A stretch of 64,000 bases of DNA from assembly GCF_030817655.1 (NCBI RefSeq), contig NZ_JAUSZM010000003.1, positions 10,044,001 to 10,108,000 of the forward strand. The letters run 5' to 3'. The notes beneath the pieces were generated by a model that worked only from the letters and a program-made list of their open reading frames with translations, was not told the DNA's origin and ran no database searches. The stretch comes from Streptomyces sp. V4I2 (GTDB lineage Bacteria > Actinomycetota > Actinomycetes > Streptomycetales > Streptomycetaceae). The position numbers and the translations under genes were made by a program. Shown here piece after piece: positions 42,373 to 51,961 of the stretch; the stretch's first letter is position 1, and each line of letters starts with the position of its first letter.

Positions 42373-42594
42373 CCTCCATACGACGTGGCCCGCATGGTCA
42401 TCACCCGCCTCACCGAAGCCGGCGGCCGGCCCTCCCGGGAGGGGCTGTACGACCTGCTGGCGAAGGGAACGTACAAGGGACTCGTCCGGCCGTACGCGTT
42501 CGACGAGGAGTACGGGTCGCTCAAGGGGTACGAGATCTTCCGTTACGAGGTGAAGGGCGGCCGGTACTCCTACGTGGGCCAGGTCGACTTCTGA
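42373..42594 (+). pseudogene. C-terminal tail of a kinase/substrate-binding fusion protein
   Basis: The frame reads PPYDVARMVITRLTEAGGRP, then YDLLAKGTYKGLVRPYAFDE, then GYEIFRYEVKGGRYSYVGQV. This aligns with the C-terminus of the neighbouring kinase (RLFTGTYRGLAKTLRFTDGS, ALYFLFQAKGNVFRFLGR). Only the last ~70 residues remain. Its TGA overlaps the kinase ATG (TGATG), showing the two were a tandem gene pair whose first copy was mostly deleted. Confidence 0.7.
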
Positions 42595-44792
42595 TGCGGC
42601 CCCTGACCTCCGACGACCCCGAGGAGATCGGCGGGCACCGGCTGCTGGCCCGGCTCGGCGCGGGCGGCATGGGCGTCGTCTACCTCGCCCGTACGGCGGG
42701 CGGGGCGCTCGTCGCCCTCAAGACGATCCGCGCCGAGCACGCGGCGGACCCGGTCTTCCGCACCCGGTTCCGGCGCGAGGTGACGGCGGTCCGCGGTCTG
42801 ACCGGGCGCTGGCTGGTGCCGGTCGTGGCCGCCGACACGGAGGGCCGGGAGCCCTGGCTGGCCACGGAGTTCGTCCCCGGGCCGTCGCTGGCCGAGGCGG
42901 TCGACGCCTTCGGTGCGCTGCCCGTCGCCGCCGTACGCACCCTGGGATCGCGGCTGGCCGACGCGCTGACCGCCGTACACGACGCGGGAGTTGTGCACCG
43001 CGACGTGAAACCGGGCAACGTCCTGCTCGCTCTCGACGGCCCCCCGCCTGATCGACTTCGGCATCGCCCACGCCGCGGGCGCCACCGCGCTCACCGCACC
43101 CGACGCCGTCGTCGGCACGCCCGGCTTCCTCGCGCCGGAACAGGCACAGGCCCGCGCCGGTGAGGTCGGCCCGGCGAGCGACGTCTTCGCGCTGGGCTGC
43201 GTCCTGGCATACGCGGCCTCGGGCCGACGGCCGTTCGGCAGCGGGTCCGCGGCGGGTGTCCTGTTCCGTACGGTGCACGAGGAGCCGGACCTGACGGACG
43301 TCCCAGGCGAGCTACGGGCGTTGGCCGGGAGGTGCCTGGCCAAGGACCCGGCCGAGCGGCCGACGGCCAGGGAGGTCGCGACCGCGCTGCGTGACCCGCG
43401 GGTCTCGCTCGCGCGTCAGATCTCCGAAGGCCGGGAGGAGGGCTCGCTGCCGCCCGCGGTCCTGCGTATGGTCGCCGAGCGCTCCGCACGGGCACTGGAC
43501 GTGCCCACCCCCCAACGCTCCCCGAGGCCGACGTCCGGCGACGCGGCCGACGACCCCGCGCCCTCGGCCTCCCAGGACGCCCATCCTCCGACCCGACGGC
43601 GCGTGTTGCTGATGGGGAGCGCGGCGGCGTCCGTGGTCGCCGTCGGCGGCGGGGTCACCGCCTATCTCGCAGGGCGGGGATCCAACGGCGGCTCGGACGG
43701 CGCCCTTCCCGTGCACACTCTGGGCTTCCAGGCCGACCTGAGCGGCACGAACAAGGCGGACGGCGTGGCACAGGAGCGCGGGGCGCGGCTCGCCGTGGAG
43801 CAGCACAACGCGCGCGCGGGCATCACGTTCCGCCTCGCCCTGGACACGGTCGACGACCGGGGCGAGGCGGCCCGAGCCAAGCAGGCGGCCCGGCGCTTCA
43901 CCGAGGCCAAGGTGAGCGCGGTCCTCGGCCCCAGCACGGCCGTCGCGGCGCTCGCCGCCGGCCCGCTCTACCAGGACGCGCGCACGGCCATGGTGCTGAT
44001 CTCCGTTGGCGACGACAGTCTCCTGTCGGCGAATCTGCGCACCCTGCGCGTCACCCGGGCGCCCGAGTCCTTCCTGGCGATTCCGCTGACCTCGTATCTG
44101 ACCGATGTACGACCGGTGGACCGCACCGCCGTCATCGACGACCGGGCGGCGGGCCGGACGGGCTGGGAACTCACCAACCGGCTCAGGCTGCAGCCGCCCG
44201 ATGAGGGCACGACCAGCGTCCACCCCGTTGCGGCTGGCAGCGACGACTTCGCTCCCGCCGTCCGCGCCGCCCTCGCCGCCAAGGCGCAGGCCGTCGTCTT
44301 CAGCGGCACATCACCCGAGCGCGCCGCACGCTGCGCCCGCGCACTCGCCGACGCGGGCTTCACCGGACCGCGCCTGGCCACTTGCCACATCATGCGCCCG
44401 ACCTTCCTCCAGCAGGCCGGAACCGCGGGCCAGGACTGGCTGTTCGGCACCCCCTTCACCGACCCCGGCAGCGTGTCCCGCACCTTCAGGACCGCCTACC
44501 GCGCCAGATACGGCACGGCGCCCGGGCGCTGGGCGCCGGAGGCGTACGACGCCGTGGGGCTGGTCACGCGCGCCCTGGAGAAAGACAGGGCGGAACGGCC
44601 GACATCGAGGCGGGGGCCGTGGCCCAGCGCCTCTTCACGGGCACCTACCGGGGACTCGCCAAGACCCTCCGCTTCACCGACGGCTCCCACACTCTGGAGC
44701 CGCGCGGCGCGTTGTACTTCCTGTTCCAGGCGAAGGGGAATGTCTTCCGCTTCCTGGGACGCAACGACCAGGTCACGCCAGTTCAAGGGTGA
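42594..44792 (+). pseudogene. Ser/Thr kinase fused to extracellular substrate-binding domain, two frameshifts
   Basis: Joined across two one-base shifts the gene encodes ~730 residues. The N-terminal kinase has LGAGGMGVVYLARTAGG (glycine loop), ALKTIRAEHA (Lys), VHRDVKPGNVLLAL (catalytic loop) and, after the first shift, LIDFGIAHAAG (DFG). A membrane helix lies at VLLMGSAAASVVAVGGGVTA. The outer part is a branched-chain amino-acid type binding domain (GFQADLSGTNKADG, AVLGPSTAVAALAAGPLYQD). Shift 1 is in a six-C run near 43040; shift 2 is near 44595, before ADIEAGAVAQRLFTGTYRG. The fusion suggests a sensor kinase reading a small extracellular ligand. Confidence 0.82.
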
Positions 44793-44954
44793 CCTGAACG
44801 CGGCACGTCCGGGGAGGAACGGCCTCTTGGGTCGCCCGGCTGTTCGGGGACCGGCTGCCACGCATGAGCATAGGTCCCGCCCCTGCTCTGACAGCGTGCT
44901 CGTGGCGTGGGCGGCCGTCGCCTGGAGGCGGGATCGGCGTGGTGCCGTACGAGA

Positions 44955-45004
44955 GGGAGGGGGATCCCGGAGTCCGACGAAGCCGGCTCCGGGATCCCCC
45001 TCCC
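44955..45004. terminator. 18-bp perfect hairpin, bidirectional terminator
   Basis: GGGAGGGGGATCCCGGAG (44955-44972) pairs perfectly with CTCCGGGATCCCCCTCCC (44987-45004) around 14 nt. It lies after the kinase gene and, before the IS5 insertion, lay just beyond the convergent sialidase-like gene. Confidence 0.8.
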
Positions 45005-45018
45005 TCGTGGCGTGTGGC

Positions 45019-45925
45019 TTAGGGGTGCTTTCAGAAAGCGGGGCTCTTGCGGGCGAGGGTCATGCAATGTGCGAGTTGGAGGAAGGCGTCGTGCATGTCG
45101 TCGCGTACTTCCCAGCGGATCCGTAGGCGGCGGGGGCCGTGGAGCCAGGCGATCGCGGACTCGGCGACCCACCTGACCTTGCCCAGGCCTGAGCCGTGCG
45201 GCTGGCCCCGTCGAGCGATCTTCGGTGTGATGCCGCGCTCGCGCAAGCGGCGGCGGTAGATGTCGTGGTCGTAGCCGCGGTCGGCGTATAACGCGCGGGG
45301 CTTGCGCCGTGGCCGGCCCCGCTTGCCCCGCACCGGCCCAAGACTGTCGATCAGGGGCAGGAGCTGGGTGACGTCGTTGCGGTGCCCGCCGGTCAGAGAC
45401 ACCCGCAGCGGAGTGCCGCGGGCGTCGGTCAGGACGTGATGCTTCGAGCCCGGTCGTGCGCGGTCAACCGGGCTCGGGCCGACTTTTGGGCTGCTTCGCC
45501 CCCGCTTGGCCTGCACGTGTGACGCATCGATCGTGGCGCGGGAGAAGTCGAGGCGGTCGGCCGCCCGCAACCCATCCAGCAGCACCCGCTGGAGTTCCTC
45601 CCACACCCCGGCCTCCTGCCATTCGGCCAGCCGCCGCCAGCACGTGGGACCCGAACCGAACCCCAACTCCTGCGGTAGGAACTCCCACTGGACACCGGTG
45701 TACAGGACGAACAACACACCTTGGAGCGTCTTGCGGTCATCGATCCGCTTGCGGCCCGGATACCTGTAACGACGCTCATGCTTCGGCAACAGCGGCTCGA
45801 TCACCGCCCACAACTCGTCACTGACCTCCCACGGCTTCCGCCGCGCCATGGTCACACCCCACAAAAGACGGGATCACATACATCTCCACCGTGCCACAAA
45901 AGGATCATTCTGCAAGGACCCCTTA
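45019..45925. mobile_element. IS5-family insertion sequence with TTA target duplication
   Basis: The element spans 45022-45922. Its ends GGGGTGCTTTCAGAAAG (left) and, read inward from the right, GGGGTCCTTGCAGAATG match at 14 of 17 positions. TTA flanks both ends (45019-45021 and 45923-45925) as the target duplication. The right TTA is the stop codon of the sialidase-like gene. Confidence 0.85.
45031..45849 (-). CDS. IS5-family transposase, intact
   Basis: 272 residues. DDE residues are visible: Asp in RATIDASHVQAKRG, Asp in RALYADRGYDHD, and Glu in RWVAESAIAWLHGPRRLRIR. The N-terminal DUF4096 region is present (WEVSDELWAVIEPLLPK, GVLFVLYTGVQWEFLPQELG). One uninterrupted frame, unlike the IS5 relatives that need a frameshift. 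ATG 45849 used. Together with complete inverted repeats this looks like a recent, possibly active copy. Confidence 0.93.
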   Translation of the reverse strand: MARRKPWEVSDELWAVIEPLLPKHERRYRYPGRKRIDDRKTLQGVLFVLYTGVQWEFLPQELGFGSGPTCWRRLAEWQEAGVWEELQRVLLDGLRAADRLDFSRATIDASHVQAKRGRSSPKVGPSPVDRARPGSKHHVLTDARGTPLRVSLTGGHRNDVTQLLPLIDSLGPVRGKRGRPRRKPRALYADRGYDHDIYRRRLRERGITPKIARRGQPHGSGLGKVRWVAESAIAWLHGPRRLRIRWEVRDDMHDAFLQLAHCMTLARKSPAF

Positions 45926-48580
45926 GAGGCCGCTGACGCCGATGGTGTAGATGCCGCGGCCGTGGGTGGCCGCGTAAAGGGTCTTTCCGTCCGGGCTGAG
46001 CTTCAGCTGGAGGACGGCGACTGCGGGAAGCGAGCCGACGCGCTGCCACTTCGTGCGGCCCGGGGCCCGGTAGACGACGCCGAGATCGGTGGCGACGGCC
46101 AGGCCGCCGCCCGCGGTGACGACCGCGGAGTCGGCGGGCACGTCGGGGAGGTTGCCGGAGATGTCGGTCCAGGTGGTGCCGCCGTCCTTCGATTCGAAGA
46201 CGTGGCCGACGCCGGCGCCGGGCCCTTCGGTCCACTGCCGCGAGAATCCGCTGACGGTGAGGTAGGCGTGGTCCGCGTTCGTGGGATCGATGGCGAAGCC
46301 GCTGAGGTAGCGGTTGGGTACGGTGCCGGCCGCACCGGTGGTCGGAAGCGTGATGTCGTGCCAGCCGGTGCCGTCCGCGTTGCCCACGGCGATCCCGCGA
46401 GTGAAGCCCTGGTTGTTGCAGGGGCCGCACCATGCCGCGTACACCTTGCCGCCGCTGGCGGCGACCGCGGTGGCGGTGTGTCCCTCGCCGAGGTCGTACG
46501 CGCTGGTCCACTCGTCGCCGCTGCGAATGGCGTAGCCATGGGTCTGCACCCATACATGGCGGCCGCCCGCGATCCAGGTGGAGCTGTTCTTGGCGTCGGC
46601 CGCGAGCGGGGCGATGAAGCGGGCCTCGCCCGTCTCGTTGTCCGGCGGGGCGACGGAGTACGAGGTGATCTTGCTGGGGTCGTCGACCCAGGAGCCGTCG
46701 TTGACGGCGCAGTTCTGGGTCACCTGGACGGCGAGGTAGACGTACTCCTCGGCGATGTCGCAGCCGTTGGCCGGGTCGGTGAGGGTGTCGCCGCCGTCGC
46801 CGCCGAAGTTGGAGCCCATCACCGTGTCGTTGCTGCGCAGCAGGGACTGGCCGTTGTCCTGGAGGCCGCCGGTGACCGAGACGCCGCCGTGGTCGACGTC
46901 CTTGCCGATGCCCACCGAGTAGTACTGGAGGGTGTCGATGGTGCCGTCGTTGAGCGAAGTCCAGTCGGTGGCGTGGCCGGACGCGTCCTGACGGCCGTCG
47001 ACCGGGCGCTTGTAGACACCGCCGTCGTTGCCCACGTAGACGTACGGCTTGCCGTGGTAGCTGCCGATCGCGACCCCGTGCTGGTCGGAGTGGGTGGTCT
47101 GGTGGCAGTCACCGGTCTGCTTGGCCGGGTCGATGCTCCAGCAGGAGAAGCCGAAGTTCCAGTACGGGCCGACCGTCGACCAGGTGCTGCCGCCGTCCTT
47201 GGTCTCGTAGACCTCTTCCAGCCCGGCGTACACGTGCTCGGCGTCGGCCGGGTCGACGGTCAGGAACTGGTTGTACCAGGCCTGGACGCCGGGCATGTAG
47301 CCGCTGGAGGTCAGCGCGGAGCCGTCGGCGGCGAGGCCCTTGTAGTCGGCGATCTTCGTCCAGGGACCGGTGGGGGAACCGGACTTGGAGACGTAGATGC
47401 CCTCCAGGCCGCTGTCCGGGTTGGTGTTCAGCTGCTCCGGCGACTGGTCGATCGCGTAGTAGCGCGATCCGTCGGCGGAGCGGGCGAAGGTGACGTTGCC
47501 GACGTCGTCCGCGTCGGCGGGGAGGTCGCCCAGTCCGCTGCTGATCCGCGTCCAGGTGCCGTGGGAATCCTTGGTGTAGAAGCCGTTGTAGTCGTCACCG
47601 CTGCGCCAGCCGACCGCCAGGACCACCTTCGAGTGGTCCTTCGGGTCGATCGCGATGTCGTTGGCGATGTTCTTGTACGCGGCGTCGGGGTCGCTCGCCA
47701 GCGAACCACCGGGCAGATAGCGGGGGTTGGGTGCGAACTCCAGCTTCCAGGAACCGCTGAGCTCCTTCGTGGAGTGGCTCCACACGCCCGCGCTGGTCGC
47801 CGCCCAGACTTTGCCGCCGCCGAAGCGCAGCTGGTGGATGGTGGTGCTCTCCAGCTCGTCGCCGCCGACCCGGCTGCGGGAGGAGAAGGTGCCGTGGTGC
47901 GGGTTCGACAGGACGTAGACGCCGCTGCCGAGATAGGCGTCCGCATTGGTGGTCGCCTCGCCGGTGCCCAGCCACAGCCGGTCGCCGCCGTCCAGCGCGA
48001 GTGCCCCGGTCGACTGCGAGGACAGCTTGTCGCTGATCGGCTGCCAGTGCCCGCCGCCGCTCCGGGAGCGCCACACTCCGCCTCCCGCGCTGCCCGCGTA
48101 GACATAACCGTCGTCGTCGGCAGCCATCGCCGCCATACGGCCGGTCACATATCCGGAACCACCACTGGAGTTGGAGTCGTAGTCGCGGTAGCGCGCGTCG
48201 TCGGAGTTGTACGGCAGATCGGTGACGTTGCGCCAACTGCCGCCAGTGTTGGGCAGCTTGTTCAGGCTGCTCCAGGCGGCGCCGTACGCGCCGGGAGCCA
48301 CGATGCCCGGCGAGGTTCGGGCCTCGGCGTACTGGTCGGCTCCCTCGGCTATCTCGTCGGCCTCGTTGCCGTCATCGCCGTCACCGTCCTGCGTGACAGC
48401 CCTGGCGGTGATGCCGTCTGTCGACTGGGCGCGCTGGTGGGCGAGTTGGGCAAGGGTGCGGGCCCCGAACGGGCTGCTGTTCTGGCCGGGCGCGGCGCTT
48501 GCGGGTAGGGCGCCGAGCGCGGCGGATGCGGTGATGGCACAGATCGTGAACCATCGTCTCTTACGGGTCGGTGCTGACAC
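45923..48580 (-). CDS. secreted sialidase/sortilin-like beta-propeller protein
   Basis: 885 residues. A signal peptide (RKRRWFTICAITASAALGAL) ends at ASAAPG. The mature protein is a long array of BNR/sortilin-type propeller blades with Asp-box-like sequences: KDGGSTWSTVG, SKDGGTTWTDISG, SRSGGGHWQPISD, SHGTWTRISSGLG and GLQDNGQSLLR. No sialidase Arg triad is evident, so enzymatic activity is doubtful; many such proteins bind or cleave polysaccharides. GTG 48580 is chosen because GGGAGG precedes it. The gene ends exactly at the TTA duplicated by the IS5 element, leaving the coding sequence whole. Confidence 0.85.
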   Translation of the reverse strand: MSAPTRKRRWFTICAITASAALGALPASAAPGQNSSPFGARTLAQLAHQRAQSTDGITARAVTQDGDGDDGNEADEIAEGADQYAEARTSPGIVAPGAYGAAWSSLNKLPNTGGSWRNVTDLPYNSDDARYRDYDSNSSGGSGYVTGRMAAMAADDDGYVYAGSAGGGVWRSRSGGGHWQPISDKLSSQSTGALALDGGDRLWLGTGEATTNADAYLGSGVYVLSNPHHGTFSSRSRVGGDELESTTIHQLRFGGGKVWAATSAGVWSHSTKELSGSWKLEFAPNPRYLPGGSLASDPDAAYKNIANDIAIDPKDHSKVVLAVGWRSGDDYNGFYTKDSHGTWTRISSGLGDLPADADDVGNVTFARSADGSRYYAIDQSPEQLNTNPDSGLEGIYVSKSGSPTGPWTKIADYKGLAADGSALTSSGYMPGVQAWYNQFLTVDPADAEHVYAGLEEVYETKDGGSTWSTVGPYWNFGFSCWSIDPAKQTGDCHQTTHSDQHGVAIGSYHGKPYVYVGNDGGVYKRPVDGRQDASGHATDWTSLNDGTIDTLQYYSVGIGKDVDHGGVSVTGGLQDNGQSLLRSNDTVMGSNFGGDGGDTLTDPANGCDIAEEYVYLAVQVTQNCAVNDGSWVDDPSKITSYSVAPPDNETGEARFIAPLAADAKNSSTWIAGGRHVWVQTHGYAIRSGDEWTSAYDLGEGHTATAVAASGGKVYAAWCGPCNNQGFTRGIAVGNADGTGWHDITLPTTGAAGTVPNRYLSGFAIDPTNADHAYLTVSGFSRQWTEGPGAGVGHVFESKDGGTTWTDISGNLPDVPADSAVVTAGGGLAVATDLGVVYRAPGRTKWQRVGSLPAVAVLQLKLSPDGKTLYAATHGRGIYTIGVSGL

Positions 48581-48834
48581 CAGGTCCTCCCAAACGGGCA
48601 TTGATACAGCCGTCGGGGCAGACCTGATCACGCGCGACGGGGCACACCCCAAGGGCTTGCCGAATCTTTGGCCGGCGCCTGCCAGGATTTGGGCCCGCGC
48701 GCACCAGAACGTGAGGTGCGTGCCCGTACCTGGTCGGGCGGTTGCGGCCCAACGGCTGTGCGGGAGGGGTCAGGGCGGGATCAGGGATCACTCGGGGGTG
48801 CCCCCGATGCCTGCCTGCTGACAGCGTGTAGGGC

Positions 48835-50028
48835 ATGATCTCAACGCGCATGTCACGAAGGGGTTTTACGAGAGCCGCGCTGTCAGGGACCGCCGCGCTG
48901 GCCGCCGGCGTAGCACTGCCCACGCCTCGCGCCGCCGCCTCGCCCATGCCGCTCCCGCCGCTGGACCCCACCGCTCTGCAGGCCGCGATCGACTACCTCG
49001 AGAACCCGCCGTCGACCGCTGCCCAGCTGCGAATCGGCGGCGCAGCCGGCCAGTGGCGCGGTACCTCGGGCGTGGCCGACATCAGGACGCGGCGGCCGGT
49101 GAGGGCGGCTGACAAGGTTCGGGTCGGCAGCATCACCAAGGTCTTCGTCGCCACGGTGGTACTGCAGTTGGTGGCGGAGGGCCGGATCAAGCTGGACACG
49201 CCGGTGCGACGGGTCCTGCCCGGGCTGCTGCCGGAGCGGTACGCGGCTGTCACCGTGGCGCACCTGCTGAACCACACCAGCGGGCTGCCCGACCACGTCG
49301 GCATACCGGAACCGGAGACTGCGGAGGAGGTGTTCCAGCACCGCTTCGACCACTGGACGCCGCGGGAGTGGGTGGCGACGGCGACGCACGGGCCGCTGAA
49401 GTTCGCGCCGGGCACCCGGCAGGAGTACCGCGGCATCAACTACGTCCTCGCTGCGCTGATCATCGACACAGTGACCGGCCGCCCGTACGGGGAGGCCGTC
49501 GAAGCCCGCATCCTGCGCCCGCTGCGCCTGGCGAACACCGTCGTACCAGGCGACGACCCGCGCATCCATGGCCGGCACGTGCACGGCTACCTCAAGATGG
49601 CTGACGGCGGTTTGCGGGACATCACTGTGTACGACAATTCGTCGGTCCGGGGTGACGGCGACATGGTCTCCACGACGGGTGATGTCGACCGGATGCTCAT
49701 TGCGCTGTTTTCCGGTGAGTTACTTCCGCCCGGGCTGCTTCGGCTGATGTTCACCCTGCCGCCGGACGACGTGCGGATGCTGGACGGCAGTCCGGCCCGC
49801 TACAGCACCGGGTTGCAGCAGGCCACCGTCAACGGCATCACCTGGTGGGGCAAGACCGGCGAGACGTACGGCTACAAGAACGCCGCGTTCTCCACCCGTG
49901 ACCAGCGACGCCGGTTTGTGCTCGCGTACCACCCGACGACCGCCCGCAACGGCGAGGAGAGCCAGATGATCGCTCGGGTCGCCGACCTACTCACCCGCAC
50001 GCCGAGCACCGAAGAGTCGGTCGCTTGA
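48835..50028 (+). CDS. Tat-exported serine hydrolase (beta-lactamase/DD-peptidase class C fold)
   Basis: 397 residues. A twin-arginine signal (MSRRGFTRAALSGTAALAAG) ends near RAAASP. The catalytic SxxK is VGSITKVFVATVVLQLV. HLLNHTSGLPDH is the typical family stretch, YRGINYVLAALI holds the Tyr motif, and WWGKTGETYGY supplies the third motif. Family members are D-alanyl-D-alanine carboxypeptidases, esterases or beta-lactamases. Divergent from the sialidase-like gene. ATG 48835 or ATG 48850 are both possible. Confidence 0.9.
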   Translation: MISTRMSRRGFTRAALSGTAALAAGVALPTPRAAASPMPLPPLDPTALQAAIDYLENPPSTAAQLRIGGAAGQWRGTSGVADIRTRRPVRAADKVRVGSITKVFVATVVLQLVAEGRIKLDTPVRRVLPGLLPERYAAVTVAHLLNHTSGLPDHVGIPEPETAEEVFQHRFDHWTPREWVATATHGPLKFAPGTRQEYRGINYVLAALIIDTVTGRPYGEAVEARILRPLRLANTVVPGDDPRIHGRHVHGYLKMADGGLRDITVYDNSSVRGDGDMVSTTGDVDRMLIALFSGELLPPGLLRLMFTLPPDDVRMLDGSPARYSTGLQQATVNGITWWGKTGETYGYKNAAFSTRDQRRRFVLAYHPTTARNGEESQMIARVADLLTRTPSTEESVA

Positions 50029-50406
50029 CGGCGTGTATCGATATGCGGGTGGCTCAGCAGACGGTTGGGTCGATCAGCGGGTGGGCTGCGAAGCAACGGA
50101 GGTCTTCGGCGGCGCGGCGGACGGGGGCGCCCGGGTTGGCCGCGCCCGGCACTGGCGTTGGCGTCGGCTGGGGGAGAGGGGCATGCCTCCCAGGGCGTCG
50201 TACTCGCCGTGCTCGGTCCGCCGTTGGGTGACAGGCGTGTTCGTGGTTGCCGTCCGGTGGGCACCCGCTCCCCGGCTCCCGTTGGTCGCTCCCTACCGCC
50301 TCGTGCAACCCCCTGGTCAGCACCGCCCGCCGACTGCCCGCTCCGGTCGGCTCCAGGTGCGGATCGGCTCTTGGTGCTTCGGCCGCGTCGCTTCAGGCGC
50401 CTGTCG
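50029..50406. other. intergenic stretch, nothing recognised
   Basis: About 378 bp between two convergent genes. Open frames exist on both strands but contain only low-complexity Arg/Pro/Ala sequence. No terminator hairpin stood out. Confidence 0.35.
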
Positions 50407-51801
50407 TCATGCGGGCACCCCGGCCTGGTCCATGACCGCGGCCATCTCACTCGGAGGTAGGGCCGGGTTGTCACCCGCGCTGGAGGCCAGCTCGGGCAGG
50501 GTGAGAGCCTCGATGAGGCGGGGGAGCGGCAGGCGGGGGTCGCGGGTTGCCGCCTGACGTGTCCAGACGTCCGGGTCGTGACTGAGCCGCTCGATCAGGT
50601 CGGGGCCGGCGGCGGGATCGCGGACTGCCAGCTGTCGGTAGATGCCGTCCGGGTGGTCCGCGTAGCGGGCGGCGAGGCCTTCGCGGGGGAAGCGGGGGTG
50701 GCCGGTCACCATCCAGGCCGAGAACGTCCCGCCGAGCCGTGCGTACACGCTCATCAGGACCTCCTCCGGGGTGTCGGGGTGGTACACGGCCAGATGGGTG
50801 CGCACGAGAACGTCCGTGTCCTCGGCCAGGAGCCGTAGGAGATCGGGTGGCAGGTGGGGGCTGCGGGCCGCGGCGCGGCGCAGCAGTGGATGGGCGGAGG
50901 TCGCGGCCCGGTGCAGCACGTCCTGATCGGCGATGCCGGCCGCCACCCAGTCCACGTCACCCCGTGTGTGCGGGGCCACGGTGAAGTCGATCGCGGCGCG
51001 TCGGTCTTCGGTCAGCTCGGGTCGGAGGGAGACGGCGAGCCGCACCTCGTCGTCGGGGTCGACGGCGAGACGGTCCACGAGTTCGGCCGGCAGGGACGGA
51101 TTGCTGGCGAGTTCGACCAGGTGGACGCCTTCGGTGAGGAACCGGCCGGCGTCCGCGCGGTCGAGGAGCCCGCGGCGCAGCGCCTCGGTCAGAGCGGCGG
51201 GGTCGCGGAGCAGCGCTGCCGTGAGCTGTGCGTCGTGCGGACACGCGCACAGCGCGGCCGACCGCCGTACCTCAGGGTCGGGGTCGTCGAGCAGCGCGGC
51301 GCGCCCGTCCGCCGTCAGTTCGTCCCAGACGCGCAGGGCAGCACGTCGTGCGGCCGGATCGGGATGTTGGACCAGCGAGGCGAGGAAGGACGGCGCCAAG
51401 TGGCGCGAGCCCAGCAGCGCGCCCCGTACCGACGGTTCGGGGTCTTCGAGGAGACGTTCGCACACGGCGTCCGGCAGCGGACGGACCTTCCTCCGGTGAT
51501 CGTGGGTCCACTCGGGTCCGCCGGCGACGGCGGCCCGCACCATTGGCGAGGAGTCGTCCGCGAGCAGGGCCCGCTGCTCGGCATCCGCCTGGCCGCTCAT
51601 CGCGAACTGGACTCGCGTGTCCAGGACCGGGTGGGTGAGGACCGCCGCCACGGCCGACTCGGGCAACCCCGGCCGGTGGAGGGCCTGGAAGGGCGGGCCG
51701 TGGCCCCCGCCGTCGAAGGCGATCAGCCGCAGCAGCAGCGGTGTGGGAAGGGCCGGGTTGGCGGCGACGCCGTCCAGCGCGGAGGAGTAGAAGGCGACCA
51801 T
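50407..51801 (-). CDS. leucine-rich-repeat-variant (LRV/HEAT-like) protein
   Basis: 464 residues composed of short helical repeats of the form LLxDPDPEVRRAAA: LLEDPEPSVRGALLGS, LVQHPDPAARRAALRV, LLDDPDPEVRRSAALCA, LLAEDTDVLVRTHLAVY, LSHDPDVWTRQAATRD. These resemble LRV or HEAT repeats, which form a curved solenoid for protein binding. No catalytic or membrane part is seen. Common in streptomycetes with unknown partners. ATG at 51801. Confidence 0.82.
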   Translation of the reverse strand: MVAFYSSALDGVAANPALPTPLLLRLIAFDGGGHGPPFQALHRPGLPESAVAAVLTHPVLDTRVQFAMSGQADAEQRALLADDSSPMVRAAVAGGPEWTHDHRRKVRPLPDAVCERLLEDPEPSVRGALLGSRHLAPSFLASLVQHPDPAARRAALRVWDELTADGRAALLDDPDPEVRRSAALCACPHDAQLTAALLRDPAALTEALRRGLLDRADAGRFLTEGVHLVELASNPSLPAELVDRLAVDPDDEVRLAVSLRPELTEDRRAAIDFTVAPHTRGDVDWVAAGIADQDVLHRAATSAHPLLRRAAARSPHLPPDLLRLLAEDTDVLVRTHLAVYHPDTPEEVLMSVYARLGGTFSAWMVTGHPRFPREGLAARYADHPDGIYRQLAVRDPAAGPDLIERLSHDPDVWTRQAATRDPRLPLPRLIEALTLPELASSAGDNPALPPSEMAAVMDQAGVPA

Positions 51802-51961
51802 GTCTCAGCTCTCCGACCCGTCGCTTTGCACGCAGCTCCTTCGGACGCCTACGCGGCATCGGCCGTTCGGGTCAATGTCCCGTCATCCTGCCACGGGCCG
51901 GGCCACCTCCGCGTGTGATCACCGAGAGCCCGTGAAGGTCCGCTGCCGTACGGCCAAATCG

